This document shows positions 50,623 through 58,456 of a stretch of DNA of 64,000 nucleotides, piece by piece. Under the pieces are notes generated by a model. That model ran no database searches, was not told the origin of the DNA, and saw only the letters and a list, made by a program, of their open reading frames with translations. Made by a program: the position numbers and the translations under genes. The DNA is from Microbulbifer rhizosphaerae. Its GTDB lineage: Bacteria; Pseudomonadota; Gammaproteobacteria; Pseudomonadales; Cellvibrionaceae. The stretch's first letter is position 1; every line of letters begins with the position of its first letter. Location: NCBI RefSeq assembly GCF_014191725.1, contig NZ_JACHWZ010000005.1, positions 124,001 to 188,000 on the forward strand. Reading direction: 5' to 3'.

Positions 50623-51363
50623 CTACCGCAACACCCAACGAAAAGCCCGTCTGAGCTCCCCAATCCCATCCCTCTCATACCAGCGCCCGTGCGCCAGAAT
50701 AATACGCTCCGGATTCCAACCGATCATCGTCTCCACCGCAGACCGAAGCGTCTCCTTCGAATAGGTCATCCGCATATCGCGCGGCATGCCTCCGTCGGGA
50801 TCGAGGGCTCCACCCCACCGGGTAAGCCAGCGCACAAAGCGGCCCCCGAGCTTGTGCCGCTCGAAATTCTCGATAAGGTCGGTGAGGATAAGCGTGCGGC
50901 TCGGGCGATGGAAAAAGACCACCTCGGTCATATAGCGCCCGATGATCGGCAGCGTCGTTATCTCCCCATCCCACGGATAGCCGCCGTTGGCATCGAGCGG
51001 TCGGCCGTCGAAATCGATGCGCCCGGCCGCCTGCTCCCTGATGCGCGGAGCCAGGTAGACCTCAGCCTCGGGAAAAGCGGCGTGCCAATCCGGAATCCAC
51101 CAATAATGGATACGGTTCGGCCCAACGATCCAACGAGGCGGCCCGATAGCTGCGATCGCAGCCTTCAACCCGGCGGGCAGCGATGTCGGCGAATGGAGAA
51201 AAAGGCCACCCGCAAGCCTGACCACCGTCATCCGCGTGGAAAACGGCATCTTAGGCCACGGCATACCAAAGCGGATCGCCGGTCCATCGATAATCCACAC
51301 ATCCTCCGCGACTGGCTTTAGCGTGTGGAGCGGAGGATAAGTATTACTCGGTTCGTTATGCAC
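50623..51363 (-). CDS. DUF4336 domain-containing protein
   Basis: About 246 residues from GTG 51363. The family opening TYPPLHTLKPVAEDVWIIDG is followed by AIRFGMPWPKMPFSTRMTV, then WIVGPNRIHYWWIPDWHAAFP with metallo-beta-lactamase-like histidines (N-R-I-H-Y and D-W-H), VFFHRPSRTLILTDLIEN and a late ILAHG. DUF4336 has a metallo-beta-lactamase-like fold; substrate unknown. A longer reading frame from ATG 51438 would begin in a palindromic repeat. A decayed copy of its 5' end lies at 57134-57358, making a direct duplication around the redox island. Confidence 0.8.
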   Translation of the reverse strand: MHNEPSNTYPPLHTLKPVAEDVWIIDGPAIRFGMPWPKMPFSTRMTVVRLAGGLFLHSPTSLPAGLKAAIAAIGPPRWIVGPNRIHYWWIPDWHAAFPEAEVYLAPRIREQAAGRIDFDGRPLDANGGYPWDGEITTLPIIGRYMTEVVFFHRPSRTLILTDLIENFERHKLGGRFVRWLTRWGGALDPDGGMPRDMRMTYSKETLRSAVETMIGWNPERIILAHGRWYERDGIGELRRAFRWVLR

Positions 51364-51422
51364 AGAGCCAGCCTGCTCGGGGCCGCCGCCATTATTAAAC
51401 TCTGAGATAACTACTCCCTCCC

Positions 51423-51448
51423 TGTAGGAGCGGCCCATGGCCGCGATC
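51423..51448. repeat. single half of family A repeat at the left edge of the redox island
   Basis: TGTAGGAGCGGCCCATGGCC, unpaired. The same position relative to the DUF4336 sequence is occupied by 57421-57446 in the second copy. Confidence 0.8.
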
Positions 51449-51479
51449 AGTCCCCACTACGAAGTGAGCCCGGTCCCAG

Positions 51480-51590
51480 TTCAATCACCAGCCAATGTCA
51501 CAAGTTAAAAAATTGTAACGCAGGACGACTCCGCGGGCCGCAATAGGGATAGTGCTGAATGCATTTTACTGGATGGGTGTCCAACTTCTC
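51480..51590. repeat. direct repeat at left flank of the redox island
   Basis: CAATCACCAGCCAATGTCAC...TAACGCAGGACGACTCCGCG...GTCCAACTTCT matches 57550-57655 with scattered differences. A part (about 51538-51590) also resembles 57103-57159, so the core occurs three times. Confidence 0.75.
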
Positions 51591-51945
51591 ATTATCAAGG
51601 TGCCCGGCTTCTCGTTATCCAGTTTCTCACCGGCAACATTGATGAAGTATCAGATCAAAGACTGAAAAAAAGTGTCTGTGTGGTCTTAGAGATAAGCTTA
51701 TTTTTAGCACAAAACTTAATATTAATTGAAAATTTTATAGCGAATGGATATTTATGACGAAAGATAAATTTTTTCTCGCGAGGTGCAACTTTTTTAAAGC
51801 CTGTCACGTATCCCCATTGGTAAGTAACCACCAAAGGGAGGGCTTCTCAATGGAATGCCAATAAGAATAAAAGCGTTATCGACAACAACGACCTCACTTT
51901 AGCACCCAGTACAACACTCTGTGGTGGCGAAAGGGGGTCTGCATC
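51591..51945. other. non-coding AT-rich leader region of the redox operon
   Basis: No convincing gene is seen. It contains a good promoter-like sequence (51726-51754) and leads to a 22-codon ORF. Its AT content is far above the chromosomal average, in line with transferred DNA. Confidence 0.55.
51726..51754 (+). promoter_or_regulatory. candidate sigma-70 promoter for the redox operon
   Basis: TTGAAA at 51726-51731 and TATTTA at 51749-51754 are separated by 17 bp. It is the best-spaced promoter-like pair in the gap, about 300 bp upstream of the first enzyme gene. Confidence 0.4.
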
Positions 51946-52014
51946 ATGACCAATGCCATTCAAGCCGGGCCTTGCTCACACCGAATTGGTATTGGCCTTC
52001 ACAACCTTCCATGA
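51946..52014 (+). CDS. 22-residue ORF, possible leader or precursor peptide
   Basis: ATG 51946 encodes a 22-residue peptide (MTNAIQAGPCSHRIGIGLHN plus LP) ending at TGA 52014. AAAGGGGG lies 8 nt upstream, a credible ribosome-binding site. It is 35 bp from the start of the flavin monooxygenase gene. It holds one cysteine, two histidines and two IG pairs. It could be a regulatory leader peptide, a small peptide substrate of the redox enzymes, or chance. There is no direct evidence for translation. Confidence 0.3.
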   Translation: MTNAIQAGPCSHRIGIGLHNLP

Positions 52015-52049
52015 GGAAGTAAATACAATCATAGATTATGGAGTATGAA

Positions 52050-53633
52050 ATGATTAAAGACTATATCATCATTGGCGCCGGCCCTGCCGGGCTGCAGTTA
52101 GGCCACCTCATGCAGGAACATGAAGAAGATTATCTGATACTCGAAGGTGGGTCAGGTGTCGGAAGCTTTTTCAAACAATACCCCCGCCACCGCCAGTTGA
52201 TCTCTATTAACAAAAAATATACGGGAGACACGGATTCAGAGCGCAATCTCAGAATGGACTGGAACTCCCTTTTGTCTGACAACGATGATCTTCTATTTAC
52301 TAAATACTCGGATAAATTCTTCCCCAGCGCCGACACTTTTGTTAACTACCTGGAAGATTATTATCAAGAACATCAAATCAACGTTCGATTTAACACAAAA
52401 GTCAGTAAAATCGAGAAGAACGATACATTTACCATTCACACCACTGGCGGCGAAACCTTTCACTGCCGCCACTTGATTGTGGCTACCGGGGTTTCCAAGG
52501 AGAACGTACCGGATGTTCCGGGTATAGAGCTATGCGAACCCTATTCCACCACCAATATCGACCCAATGGATTTTGTTAACCAAAGGGTACTGATTGTGGG
52601 GAAAGGCAACTCGGCATTTGAGACAGCCGATAATCTTGTAGAGACAACGGCTTATATCCACGTCGCTGGCCGCAGCTCTATTCGCCTGGCCTGGCAAACC
52701 CATTACGTGGGGCACTTGCGCGCAGTGAATAACAACCTCCTGGATACCTACCAGCTTAAGTCCCAAAACGCGGTGCTCGATGGAGATGTGGTCAACATTG
52801 AAAAAGTCGACAATGAATACAAGGTTACCTTTAGTTTCTCCCGTTCCAATGAAGTCAAAAAGCTTCTCTGCTATGACCGGGTTATCCTATGTACCGGATT
52901 CCGCTTCGACGCCACTATATTTGACGCATCCTGCCGCCCTGCGCTGGCCATCAATGATCGCTTCCCGAAAATGACCAGTAGTTGGGAATCGGTTAATGTG
53001 CCCAACTTGTACTTTGCCGGTACGATCATGCAGCAGCGCGACTTCAAAAAATCCACTTGCGGCTTTGTGCATGGTTTCCGCTATGCGGTTCGATCCTTAT
53101 TCCATATCCTGCGCGCTAGCAACAAACACATCTCTTTACCGACGCACAAGCTACCACTGGATGCCGATGCGCTGGCCAATTACATTGCCTATCGGGTCAA
53201 CCGAACATCGGCACTATGGCAACAGTTTGACTTTCTGTGTGACACGTTAGTCGTTGACCAGGAACAGGGCTACTACATAGAAGAGCTACCCGTTGCCTAT
53301 ACCCACGACAATTTATCCCGGCAAATGCCCACCTATTTTAATATCACGCTGGAGTATGGCCCTGATCACGACAAAGTTGATCCATTCAATATCGATATCG
53401 CCCGGGTTGCCCAGGACGACCACGAAAACGCATTAAATGCGCAATATCTGCATCCCGTTATTCGTTTCTTTCAGGATGGGGAGCATGTCTCGACCCACCA
53501 CATGGCCGAAAACCTGGAAAATGAATGGAACCGTTATGAATCGCATATCGTTCCATTGCGGGATTACCTGGCTCAGTGCCTGATATTCCTGACAGCCAAC
53601 GAAACGATGCAGGCCGCAGTAGCGGAAGCCTGA
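52050..53633 (+). CDS. FAD/NAD(P)H-dependent monooxygenase-like flavoprotein (FOXRED2-like)
   Basis: 527 residues, cytoplasmic. The FAD-binding Rossmann motif GAGPAG is at 9-14 and the NAD(P)H-binding motif GKGNSA at 184-189; the domain layout is that of flavin-containing monooxygenases, closest in look to FOXRED2-type oxidoreductases (ISINKKYTG, VILCTGFRFD, LYFAGTIMQQRDFKKS). A C-terminal extension of about 150 residues has no recognised domain. ATG 52050 has GGAG 6 nt upstream; ATG 52038 is an alternative. It is first of four tightly packed redox genes with lower GC than the chromosome. The substrate is unknown. Confidence 0.82.
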   Translation: MIKDYIIIGAGPAGLQLGHLMQEHEEDYLILEGGSGVGSFFKQYPRHRQLISINKKYTGDTDSERNLRMDWNSLLSDNDDLLFTKYSDKFFPSADTFVNYLEDYYQEHQINVRFNTKVSKIEKNDTFTIHTTGGETFHCRHLIVATGVSKENVPDVPGIELCEPYSTTNIDPMDFVNQRVLIVGKGNSAFETADNLVETTAYIHVAGRSSIRLAWQTHYVGHLRAVNNNLLDTYQLKSQNAVLDGDVVNIEKVDNEYKVTFSFSRSNEVKKLLCYDRVILCTGFRFDATIFDASCRPALAINDRFPKMTSSWESVNVPNLYFAGTIMQQRDFKKSTCGFVHGFRYAVRSLFHILRASNKHISLPTHKLPLDADALANYIAYRVNRTSALWQQFDFLCDTLVVDQEQGYYIEELPVAYTHDNLSRQMPTYFNITLEYGPDHDKVDPFNIDIARVAQDDHENALNAQYLHPVIRFFQDGEHVSTHHMAENLENEWNRYESHIVPLRDYLAQCLIFLTANETMQAAVAEA

Positions 53634-53647
53634 ATGGGAGTATCACG

Positions 53648-54724
53648 ATGATTTCCCTGAGTGATCTGGAAAAACAGGCTCTTGCGCTTCTTCCTAAAGC
53701 CCATGCTGATTACTTCATCGGTGGCTCCGAAAGGGAAGTGACCGCCAACGCAAACCTGCAATCGTTTGACGGCCTTCAACTCTGGCCTCGCGTGTTGCGG
53801 GGCAACTTTGAAGGAGATCTGAACATTGACCTGTTAGGGAGCCAGCTCGATTACCCGATACTGGCCGCCCCTACCGCTTTCCATAAACTGGCGCACCCTG
53901 AAGGTGAATTGGCAACGGCGAGAGCCATCGCACGATGCAATAGCCTGATGATCGTCAGCATGGCTTCCAATACGGCCATTGAAACGATCACCGAAGCCGC
54001 TTATGAGGTTAACCCAAGGGCCGGAATCTGGTTGCAGATCTATATACAACCCGACAGGGACTTTACCCGCAGACTGATACGTAGAGCGGAAAAATCCGAC
54101 TGTAAAGGCTTGGTTGTTACCGTGGATTCGCCCGTTTTTGGTGTCCGAGAGCGCGATATTCGCAACAACTTTAGCGAGCTTCCCGAGGGCCTGTACTGTG
54201 CGAATATGAAGGACCCAGACGGTATCTTTCGTGATATCGATTTCGATTCCGGACTGAACTGGAATGACATTGCCTGGCTCCGGGACAACACGCAGCTCCC
54301 CATCATTCTGAAAGGCATTTTGCACCCTGAAGATATCAGGCTTGCGATTCAGCACAATCTACAGTCTGTCATGATTTCCAACCATGGAGGTCGTCAACTC
54401 GATGGCGTACCAGCCACCATTCACGTCCTGCCCCTCCTGGCACAGGCAGCGGATGGTCGCATTCGATTACTTGTCGATGGCGGCATTCGCTCCGGTTCGG
54501 ACGTGCTGAAAGCACTGGCACTGGGCGCGGATGCGGTTGCCATTGGCCGCCCTGTGATCTGGGGTCTGGCGGTAGATGGAGAGCAAGGCGTACAGGCTGT
54601 CTTTCAGCATTTACACAAACAGCTGCTGTCCTCCGTCAGATTATGTGGCTGTAGAAATCGTGACGACATCAATTCAGGTCTGATCTTTACCCCCAACAAC
54701 CAAGAGGCTAAACCGTATGGATAG
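53648..54724 (+). CDS. FMN-dependent alpha-hydroxyacid dehydrogenase/oxidase
   Basis: 358 residues. The fold is that of lactate dehydrogenase LldD, glycolate oxidase and related enzymes that oxidise 2-hydroxyacids to 2-oxoacids. The catalytic base pair H246 and R249 is in SNHGGRQLDG, FMN phosphate loop in LVDGGIRSGSDVLKALALGADAVAIGRP (read in parts), K222 in LKGI and the active-site tyrosines Y22 and Y132 are in place. GGGAG precedes ATG 53648. The stop overlaps the P450 start by 8 bp. In this operon it probably supplies or consumes a 2-oxoacid intermediate. Confidence 0.9.
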   Translation: MISLSDLEKQALALLPKAHADYFIGGSEREVTANANLQSFDGLQLWPRVLRGNFEGDLNIDLLGSQLDYPILAAPTAFHKLAHPEGELATARAIARCNSLMIVSMASNTAIETITEAAYEVNPRAGIWLQIYIQPDRDFTRRLIRRAEKSDCKGLVVTVDSPVFGVRERDIRNNFSELPEGLYCANMKDPDGIFRDIDFDSGLNWNDIAWLRDNTQLPIILKGILHPEDIRLAIQHNLQSVMISNHGGRQLDGVPATIHVLPLLAQAADGRIRLLVDGGIRSGSDVLKALALGADAVAIGRPVIWGLAVDGEQGVQAVFQHLHKQLLSSVRLCGCRNRDDINSGLIFTPNNQEAKPYG

Positions 54725-56090
54725 TTTCTTATTGATTGCAGTCTTCGCAGTCTTATTATCACTACCTTATTGGCTGCCGCCATTAGTAATACGACTTAGG
54801 ATGAATATTTTCACCCGAATCAATGGTGAAGAAGCCATCCAGTTACCGGGTAACGGCTTCGACGCCGAAGACTTCAAAGCCCTCTATGCACATCCCGCCA
54901 TGAAGGGAAGAAGTAAAGGCGCGGCATTGTCCGATCTTTTCTGGTACTGGTTGTCCCCCGGACCGGAAATGCACCCAGAACATCTTGAGCAGAGCGAACG
55001 CTACCGGAAGCTTGCGGGCTTCAGCCACAAGATCATGGCCATATCTCGGAAAGACATTGAAAGTCTGATCGACCAGTACCAGGATGACCCACTAAAGCTT
55101 GGTCTTGGCCCTAAAAGCAAGTGGACACATATACGTTTAAGAGATGCATTTATGTCTCTCTGGGCGGACTTCTTTTACCAGGTGGTATTTAAAGAAAAGT
55201 GTGATGATAAAACACGAAAACTGATCGTCAATCATGCCAAAGACGTCGTCAACGCGCTCAAATGCGTAAAACTACGAAACATGCGCAGGCGCAAGCAGTT
55301 GACGAATTTTCTACTGGAAAAGCTGTCACTGGGTGAATTTCCTCACACTTTCCCCGATGGCCTGACGCATCTCGAACAAGCCCATTATCTGCAAGGAACT
55401 TTTTTCAATACCGCAATTGTGCAAATGTCCGAGGCGATGGCCCACCTGACACTTGTGGTTGCCCAACACCCGGATTGTCAGGAGCGTTTGTGCGATAATC
55501 CGGATAACCATTATCTCGATGACGTGATCAACGAAAGCCTGAGGCTGCACCCCTTGTTTGGCATCGCTCACCGAATTGCCACCGAAACCGTCGAATTTAA
55601 AGGTAAAACCATACCCAAACATACGGTTGTTTGCTTTAACTACCCTGAATACCACAAACTGGACTATGACGAACCGACCCGCTTTGATCCGGGAAGGTGG
55701 GAAAAATGCCCCATCAAGGAGTCGAATTTTATTCCCTTTGGTGTCACCGCCAATCGTTCCTGCCCCGCGCAGGGCCTGGCGATGGTTTCAATGCGACAAT
55801 TGACTAAACACCTATTCCGAAATTACCGCTTTTCCAGTCCGATCGTCCATACCCGATCCCTCCCTAATCGCGGTCCCTGCCTGGTCTTCAGCAATCAAAG
55901 CACAGTAAATCGGCGCTTGGTTGAATGTATTGTGTTCCCGTTGATGAAAATCAGGGATCGGTGGGAAGACCTATTCCGAAGCATCATGCAATTGTTCTTT
56001 GGAACCGCAATGATTCTCCATGCTAAAAAGCTGAGGTTGTGTGATCGCTATTTTGAGAAGCTGGAAAAACCGGCGTTCAGCTCCATTTAA
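54717..56090 (+). CDS. membrane-anchored cytochrome P450 (atypical)
   Basis: 457 residues with an N-terminal membrane helix (FLLIAVFAVLLSLPYWLPPLV), unusual for bacterial P450s, which are mostly soluble. The K-helix ExxR is E273-S-L-R276 and the haem cysteine is C349 in PFGVTANRSCPAQG. The I-helix region (LQGTFFNTAIVQ) has N231-T232 in place of the usual acid-Thr pair, so oxygen activation may be unconventional. A C-terminal extension of about 90 residues follows the haem loop. It overlaps the FMN enzyme gene by 8 bp. The reaction is unknown. Confidence 0.85.
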   Translation: MDSFLLIAVFAVLLSLPYWLPPLVIRLRMNIFTRINGEEAIQLPGNGFDAEDFKALYAHPAMKGRSKGAALSDLFWYWLSPGPEMHPEHLEQSERYRKLAGFSHKIMAISRKDIESLIDQYQDDPLKLGLGPKSKWTHIRLRDAFMSLWADFFYQVVFKEKCDDKTRKLIVNHAKDVVNALKCVKLRNMRRRKQLTNFLLEKLSLGEFPHTFPDGLTHLEQAHYLQGTFFNTAIVQMSEAMAHLTLVVAQHPDCQERLCDNPDNHYLDDVINESLRLHPLFGIAHRIATETVEFKGKTIPKHTVVCFNYPEYHKLDYDEPTRFDPGRWEKCPIKESNFIPFGVTANRSCPAQGLAMVSMRQLTKHLFRNYRFSSPIVHTRSLPNRGPCLVFSNQSTVNRRLVECIVFPLMKIRDRWEDLFRSIMQLFFGTAMILHAKKLRLCDRYFEKLEKPAFSSI

Positions 56091-56119
56091 CCCAGTTCAT
56101 AGTATCCCAGAGGCCAAAA

Positions 56120-56950
56120 ATGAAAACCATTAACCTTTCCGTTGATATAACGCAATCCACTGAACTTCTAAAAACCTGCGCCGAGCAATTGGGGTCTTCA
56201 CTGCCGACAGAGTTTGCGGAAATACTCATACGTTGGCGCCAACAAACGTTCACCGCTCCCTCTCCTTTCTTAAAGGAATTACTCGCTACGAATCCGATTC
56301 AGTGGGATAAATCTATTGCGGCTCATCGGGCACACTCCCATCCCTGGTATGATTTTATAAGTAGCACTATCGACATCGACAACATGGCCAGTTTTTTGCT
56401 GGAGAACAAGTATTACCCGACATTTATCGCGCTTCTGGAAAAAATTCTGGATATCCAGTTCACTGACGATGCAGTAAGCGCTGTTCAGGAAAATATCGAC
56501 GATGAATTTGAACCGGAACCACACGCCAACCTGATGCGCAAAATGATGATGGCCGTCAAAAAAAGGGCCGCTGAACCAATCAGGCTCGACGACTACCCGG
56601 CACTGAACGACCGTACACTTATCTTCTATTATGGCTACTATCTTGAACCCTGGCACTTGGTCGGCTCCCTGTTCGCCACGGAGCAAATGGGCACGCATCG
56701 GGTTATCTGCATGAAAACGGGCCTGGAACGTATGGGCCTTAGCGCTGACGAGCTGGAATTTACCACGGTCCACTCCGAGTGCGATGAACACCACGCAGAC
56801 GATTGGTTGCAGAGAGTGATTATGCCAAGCATCGAAGCACGGCCAGAGCTATTGAATAGGATTGCAGCCGGTATAGCCGAATGTCTAGATACGTCGGCGC
56901 TCTATCTGGACTATGTGCATGAACGCGCTCAACTAAGGATTGCCGGATAG
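56120..56950 (+). CDS. haem-oxygenase-like diiron oxidase (iron-containing redox enzyme family)
   Basis: 276 residues. The sequence shows the ligand pattern of HDO enzymes such as UndA, BesC and SznF: E129 and H135 in NIDDEFEPEPHANLM, E188 in GSLFATEQM, and H218, D222, H225 in TVHSECDEHHADDW. Known members cleave C-C bonds, make terminal alkenes or N-oxygenate. The substrate here is unknown. It is 29 bp after the P450 gene with AGAGG before its ATG. It is the last gene of the operon, followed by decayed sequence and the cassette array. Confidence 0.82.
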   Translation: MKTINLSVDITQSTELLKTCAEQLGSSLPTEFAEILIRWRQQTFTAPSPFLKELLATNPIQWDKSIAAHRAHSHPWYDFISSTIDIDNMASFLLENKYYPTFIALLEKILDIQFTDDAVSAVQENIDDEFEPEPHANLMRKMMMAVKKRAAEPIRLDDYPALNDRTLIFYYGYYLEPWHLVGSLFATEQMGTHRVICMKTGLERMGLSADELEFTTVHSECDEHHADDWLQRVIMPSIEARPELLNRIAAGIAECLDTSALYLDYVHERAQLRIAG

Positions 56951-57102
56951 TGGATTCACGAAGTACTAACGGTTTGATTGAAGTCTGAATCCATCCAGCA
57001 TAAAAAGCGAGCCCGCCTGCTGTCGCAACAGCGTGGGGCAATGGCGGCCATCCGGCGGTGCCGTACAACCGCCACTGGGACCTGCGGTCTGGGCGGTTCT
57101 GT

Positions 57103-57159
57103 GGCTTGCAATAGGGGTAGCGCTGAATACCTCTTATTTTGGTGGGTGTCCGGCTTCTG
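57103..57159. repeat. third partial copy of the flank repeat core
   Basis: GCAATAGGGGTAGCGCTGAA...GGTGGGTGTCCGGCTTCT is a degenerate match to 51538-51590 and 57604-57655. Confidence 0.45.
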
Positions 57160-57358
57160 CTGCCTTCAGCTCCGGAGGCAGCGGTGTCTGGATAAAAAGG
57201 CCATCCGTGAGCCTGCCCACTGTCACAGGCGTCGAAAACGGCATTTTCGGCCAGAGCATGCCGAAGCGGATCACGGGCCCGTCGATGAACCATACATTCT
57301 CCACGGCCGGCTTTAGTGTCTGGATTGGAGGATAGGCATTGTTTGGTTCGCAATGCAT
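57134..57358 (-). pseudogene. 5' fragment of a duplicated DUF4336 gene
   Basis: The frame matches the first about 70 residues of the DUF4336 protein at 50623-51363 (for example NAYPPIQTLKPAVENVWFIDG in parts versus NTYPPLHTLKPVAEDVWIIDG) and then ends at a stop after PPELKAAEAGHPPK. The metal-binding part is lost. DNA similarity extends through the upstream sequence and repeat up to about 57446. It looks like a decayed duplicate generated when the redox island arrived or rearranged. Confidence 0.8.
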
Positions 57359-57420
57359 AGAGCCAGCCTGCTCCGAGGTGCCGCTGTCATTATTAAACCC
57401 CGAGATAACTACTCCCTCCC

Positions 57421-57446
57421 TGTAGGAGCGGCCGTTGGCCGCGATC
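57421..57446. repeat. single half of family A repeat, duplicate DUF4336 flank
   Basis: TGTAGGAGCGGCCGTTGGCC in the same position relative to DUF4336 sequence as 51423-51448. A family B half copy follows at about 57478-57502. Confidence 0.85.
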
Positions 57447-57786
57447 GGCATCTAACCGGTATCGCTTGGCTCCTGGATGTAGGAGCCTGCTTGCAGGCGA
57501 ATGGGCGAAGCAGGTCCAAGCCAAGAACCGCTCCGAAGCCAATGACGTTCAATCACCAGCCAAAGCCACAAGGTAAAAATTGTAACGCAGCACGGCTCCG
57601 CGGGTTACAGTAGGCGTGGTGCCGAATGCTTTTATCTAGTGGACGTCCAACTTCTATCTTGCTACTGACTACCCGTCTCAACGCAGGGTTTGTTTTGCTG
57701 GCGTCTAATTCTACCGAGATCAGCAGCGCTTGCTTCTATCTACCTGAAAAATTACGCAAGTGTTTGATTTATATGGGGATGCCGAT
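57447..57786. other. intergenic sequence with right flank repeat
   Basis: No gene seen. It contains the direct repeat 57550-57655 that matches the left flank of the redox island (51480-51590), and then AT-rich sequence leading to the cassette array. Confidence 0.6.
57550..57655. repeat. direct repeat at right flank of the redox island
   Basis: CAATCACCAGCCAAAGCCAC...TAACGCAGCACGGCTCCGCG...GGACGTCCAACTTCT pairs with 51480-51590. Together with the DUF4336 duplication it brackets the four-gene operon. Confidence 0.75.
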
Positions 57787-57876
57787 ATGATCAATAGCTG
57801 TAGTCGTTGGGGAGATATAGAGCAGCTGCTATCTATTTCTGGGGTGGTAGGCCTGGAGAATCTTCTAACTAATTGA
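57787..57876 (+). CDS. 29-residue ORF, possible remnant cassette gene
   Basis: ATG 57787 encodes 29 residues (MINSCSRWGDIEQLLSISGV, then VGLENLLTN). The stop overlaps the putative R'' core of a weak attC-like site. No ribosome-binding site is evident. It may be the remains of a first cassette. Confidence 0.25.
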   Translation: MINSCSRWGDIEQLLSISGVVGLENLLTN

Positions 57877-57971
57877 TTTTTAAAGGGAATGCCTGCATTT
57901 GGAACTATAGTGCTTAATTAGATAGTGAGCACATAGATATAAAGCAGCGTCTTTTGAATTAACTGTTATGC
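57862..57971 (+). other. putative attC-like site (weak) bordering the first cassette
   Basis: The right core GTTATGC (57965-57971) is the exact complement of the R'' core of the next attC (GCATAAC at 58372), as expected for the 5' end of cassette 1. TTCTAAC at 57862 could be its left core. The left half is poorly supported. Confidence 0.4.
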
Positions 57972-57996
57972 TTTTTAGAAAAGAGAGGAGACAACA

Positions 57997-58377
57997 GTGA
58001 ATAAAGTAGTGAATGGAGTTTTTTCGTTGGTCATAGGCGTAGCCCTTAGCGCGTCATTTGTTTGGCTTGTCGGCGTTGGTGCCGCAAGTCCAGTACCGGA
58101 ATTTCTTTCGGGCAGTGAAAAAATCGTGGTTAATTATTATTCGGGTATCGTTACGGCATTATTGGCCGTAGTAATTTCTGCTGTTTTACTTTTTGTGTCA
58201 CGCCGTTTTTTCTCTGCTCCCGCGGGCAGGCAAGGAGCTCTTGCTGTTGTACCAGTCGCCCTCTACCTGTCTTATTTGGCTGTAGAAGCGCCTGCGACAC
58301 TGCCAAGTATAATGTACGCTGCGGTTCCCGTGGTCCTGATTATTGCCGCATTTTTGGTGGTGCGGGCAGAAGCATAA
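57997..58377 (+). CDS. cassette 1: four-helix membrane protein, unknown
   Basis: 126 residues from GTG 57997 with GAGAGGAG about 6 nt before. Four hydrophobic helices are visible (FSLVIGVALSASFVWLVGV, IVTALLAVVISAVLLFV, LAVVPVALYLSYLAV, MYAAVPVVLIIAAFLVV). No family recognised. The stop codon lies inside the R'' core of attC (58372-58449), the normal arrangement for an integron cassette gene. The cassette runs from the GTTATGC core at 57965 to the attC cleavage point at 58443. The sequence is AT-richer than the chromosome. Confidence 0.7.
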   Translation: MNKVVNGVFSLVIGVALSASFVWLVGVGAASPVPEFLSGSEKIVVNYYSGIVTALLAVVISAVLLFVSRRFFSAPAGRQGALAVVPVALYLSYLAVEAPATLPSIMYAAVPVVLIIAAFLVVRAEA

Positions 58378-58449
58378 CCAAGCCATTAAATACGCTCCCT
58401 TCGGTCGCCGGACGCTCGTTCCTCGCGCCGTTTATGGCGGGCGTTAAAT
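58372..58449 (+). other. attC recombination site 1
   Basis: R'' GCATAAC (58372-58378) and R' GTTAAAT (58443-58449) bound about 78 bp with the imperfect palindrome CCAT(T)AAA(TA)CG...CGTTTATGG, including unpaired extra bases as in real attC sites. R'' is the exact complement of the cassette's own 5' core GTTATGC. Confidence 0.75.
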
Positions 58450-58456
58450 TTCAATC

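Noticed and set aside
50623..51438. Starting the DUF4336 protein at ATG 51438
   Set aside because: That ATG lies in a palindromic repeat and adds 25 residues absent from the family pattern, which begins near TYPPLHTLKPVA.
57134..57451. A functional second DUF4336 gene
   Set aside because: It stops after about 75-105 codons, before the metal-binding region, and the sequence beyond is unrelated, so it is a fragment.
56951..57996. An integron integrase or attI site at the left of the array
   Set aside because: No frame longer than about 110 codons, and none with tyrosine-recombinase motifs, is present in either strand here. Only a possible attC-like half site was found.
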